Assembly (NCBI RefSeq): GCF_049243985.1
Contig: NC_135375.1
Coordinates: 52,092,174 to 52,156,173, forward strand
DNA length: 64,000 nucleotides
Reading direction: 5' to 3'
From: Paroedura picta
Taxonomy: Eukaryota; Chordata; Lepidosauria; Squamata; Gekkonidae
Shown: piece by piece, positions 61,731 through 64,000 of the stretch
Layout: the number at the start of each line of letters is the position of its first letter
Numbering within the stretch: position 1 is the first letter of the stretch
The notes under the pieces: generated by a model
Told to the model about the DNA's origin: nothing
The model's input: only the letters and a program-made list of their open reading frames with translations
Databases searched by the model: none
Position numbers and translations under genes: made by a program

Positions 61731-61920
61731 ATTTGACAATGCAGCTTTGACACATACTTACTAAATTTCAATTCCAGGTTTTTAAAAACAATATAATTCA
61801 AGAAAAACAAAGAAGAGTTGCTACTTAAAAGTTGCAGAAAGCAATAATTGTAATTACATGCAGAAGAGAATAACTAGATTTGCTGAGTGGCTAAAGAAGA
61901 ATAAAGATTACTAATATTTG
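61731..61920 (+). pseudogene. Degraded second copy of the LVRN terminal exon with its 3' intron flank
   Basis: It aligns with 58340-58540. Both contain TTTGAyAATGCAGCTTTGA about 35 bases before the acceptor, then CCAGGTTTTT, then AACAATA, then an A-rich stretch, and end with a TGGCTA block and TAA. From the acceptor (ending 61777) the phase-0 frame reads VFKNNIIQEKQRRVAT then stop. A second frame downstream reads MQKRITRFAEWLKKNKDY then stop, like the true C-terminus and other M1 tails. The two frames do not connect, so as a full exon it is broken. The first frame could still act as a short alternative last exon: there is a TACTAAAT branch-like sequence and AATAAA at 61900-61905. No second copy of exon 19 was seen. 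Confidence 0.7.
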
Positions 61921-63500
61921 AGAGCACCTTAAAAATATGTATTTTAGTATGCAGTTTGACCACATCTTATTTTATTTACTTTTAAAAAAGATCATACTTT
62001 TTGTGTGCAGAAATTGTACTTTCTGTTTCAAATGGAAGAGGATTTGTGATATGCTGTTCAATGCAAACCTGGCTACTTTGGTTTCAAAAGGAAGGATAAA
62101 ACTGCCTCTTCCTCTCATGCTATTTTTTTCAACTGAAAATCAACCCCCTTGTGGAAAAGACATGGTATAGTGGGTCAGCACTAGGTTAAAAAGTCCACAT
62201 GTAAAACAAAATCAGGTCATCTTCACATTGCAACTAGATTTTACATGTGTGTTTGTGTATTAAAAATACCTCTTTGTGGGCATGCACTTTCAAGCAGTGG
62301 CCCTCAGTTATGTGGGCAGAGATCTGAAGCTCAATATTAAAATAATTGCTCATTTGTTCATGAAATATGGAGTCTTTTATTTACATTTAAAGAGTGAAAG
62401 ACAATTGCACTGTAGTGTAATTTAAGTCTATTGGAAAAACAAAAATTCATAAGGAAAGAACATAACACAACTTTTTGCTCCCCGGGAGGAGGTGGCAGCA
62501 CTGTCAAATTCTGGTGTGATAATATTTTTTATTTTGTTATTAAATATGTGTTTTGACAGTGTTTTCAGATTACAACAGGAAGCACACTAGCAATATTGTT
62601 CCCAAACAAAATCAGCTGAATGCTTAGAAGATCTGATTTTTTTTTGCTTACACAAAATATATCAGAAATAAAACTCTTGTAAGATGTTCAAATCACAGAT
62701 GTGTAACACTTCTCGCTTCTTCCCTTGGTAATTTCAGTGCATGTGCAAAAAGCAAAATATGAGTCTCTAAATCAATTTTTTCCTAACTTCTTGTCATGGG
62801 TATGCCCTGAAAATTAGGGGAATACTTGTTGGCTTTATCCCAAAACAATCTTGGATTCTCAGCTGTATATGACAAAAGGGAGTTTAGAAACCCATAATAG
62901 CCTTGAGATGTGCAAGAAACAAAGAAGTGACACAATTAAATGGCATTTATAGATTATAAACTGTCTAACCTATGTCAATAGATAGACTGTGTTGAGTCCC
63001 AGATGAAGAAGCATTTGAAAATGGCAAGAATGCCCAACTTCACAGAAGTGATTATATAGTTTTAAAGTGGGGGGAGTATTGGTAAATAAAATGTAGCAGG
63101 AATAAACAAACAACTTTTATATTTCAAGTAAGGCTAACTTTGTATGGTGTCTGAAATTAAAACACAATGAGTTAGCCAGGCATATGCACCGTTATCAACA
63201 GTGACAGCTAGCTATTGTTAGGAGATGCTTTTTAAAACCACTAAATATGGGAAACTGAATTCATTGGGAGCTGCTTCATAGAAAGCACAACTTGCTTTTG
63301 GTCTGCTTATCTGCAGGTAAGATACATTTTTATACTTGTGATTGTCTGTGTGACAGTAATGGATGGTACAATTTTCTGTTTGAGTTAGTGTTAAAAATGC
63401 AAGATAGTTATGCTGTAATAAAAAATAAAAACGAAATAGATTCTTTAATAGCATCCATTCTGTACTCTACCCATGATGAACATAAAATATTGTTGAGACA
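61921..63500. other. Unannotated downstream intergenic DNA
   Basis: AT-rich. An AATAAA lies at about 62667. In mammals ARL14EPL follows LVRN, but I see no exon of it here. Confidence 0.4.
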
Positions 63501-63560
63501 TTTAAATGATCTGATATAGATTTAAATGATCTGATATAGATTTACATGATCTGATATAGA
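63501..63560. repeat. Three tandem copies of a 20-bp unit
   Basis: TTTAAATGATCTGATATAGA is repeated at 63501, 63521 and 63541; the third copy has one change (C for A). Confidence 0.95.
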
Positions 63561-64000
63561 AAAACTCACTAGATGCTTCATTTAATAAGTGCATCCCTGT
63601 ATCTAAATCTAGCCTGATCAGGATTATCCAGAACAATGTACTGCAATTGTTGGCTCTATAATATACTGCATAAAATATAAAACAATTGATAATTTTAAAA
63701 CAATATGGATGCTCTTTTAAACGCTAGTTACTTTTTGCACTGGTGCTTGTTAACACAAGACAACAAAATTATATCTGATCTCAGAAAATGCAATCTATTT
63801 TCTTTAAAATAAGTTAAAAGCTAGTATGTTGACATTCATATTAACAGTAGCTTATTATATAACAATTGGGGTGTCACAAAAAAGGTTAAAAAGCTGCAGT
63901 CTTAAAGGGCCAACTTCTCTGATGATATAAACATCCTTATGCAGTCTACAGGCTATCGGATTAAGGTATCTCAGGTGCACTAACATTAATTGGACACAAT
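63561..64000. other. Unannotated AT-rich DNA to the end of the window
   Basis: Nothing recognised. Confidence 0.4.

Noticed and set aside
58535-64000. Exons of ARL14EPL, expected downstream from mammalian gene order
   Set aside because: The Cys-rich text TCDCLCDSNG at about 63335 does not continue like that family, and no other candidate was seen.

Overview
The window is vertebrate nuclear DNA, most likely from a squamate reptile (a lizard or gecko). It has a GC-rich first exon inside a CpG island, long AT-rich introns with GT/GC-AG borders, and a squamate-type repeat load: three tRNA-derived SINEs of Sauria type, a Bov-B-type LINE fragment, CR1 and CR1/L2-clade LINEs, 5S rRNA-derived SINEs, many short hAT-type elements with 8-bp target duplications, and a DIRS-type fossil. 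No bacterial features, tRNA genes, rRNA genes or CRISPR arrays were seen.

One protein-coding gene explains the coding content: LVRN (laeverin, aminopeptidase Q), an M1-family zinc aminopeptidase on the + strand from 18903 to 58534. I could assemble 20 coding exons. All phases agree and the sum is 2955 nt, or 984 residues plus stop, close to the 990 residues I recall for human laeverin. The protein starts with a type II signal anchor. It keeps a GAMEN exopeptidase motif (370-374) and a complete HEXXH-X18-E zinc site (406-429), and ends in a helical C-terminal domain. No exon contains a break, so the gene looks functional.

Layout: 1-18.5 kb is intergenic and made largely of repeats; two AATAAA signals in its first 60 bases may be the tail of an upstream gene. 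About 18.55-19.56 kb is a CpG island with a TATA-like box and exon 1. 19.5-58.4 kb holds exons 2-20 in introns full of transposon remains: the DIRS fossil and Bov-B in intron 2, head-to-head LINEs in intron 11, CR1 in intron 16, a LINE in intron 17 and several hAT elements. 58.5-64 kb is downstream intergenic DNA with a palindromic MITE, a 5S-type SINE, another LINE, and a degraded second copy of the last LVRN exon at about 61.73-61.92 kb.

Points worth most attention are two consecutive GC-AG introns on either side of the catalytic exon, the degraded copy of the terminal exon, the unusual HEVVH form of the zinc motif, and several repeat families with strong fold-back structure that I could not name.
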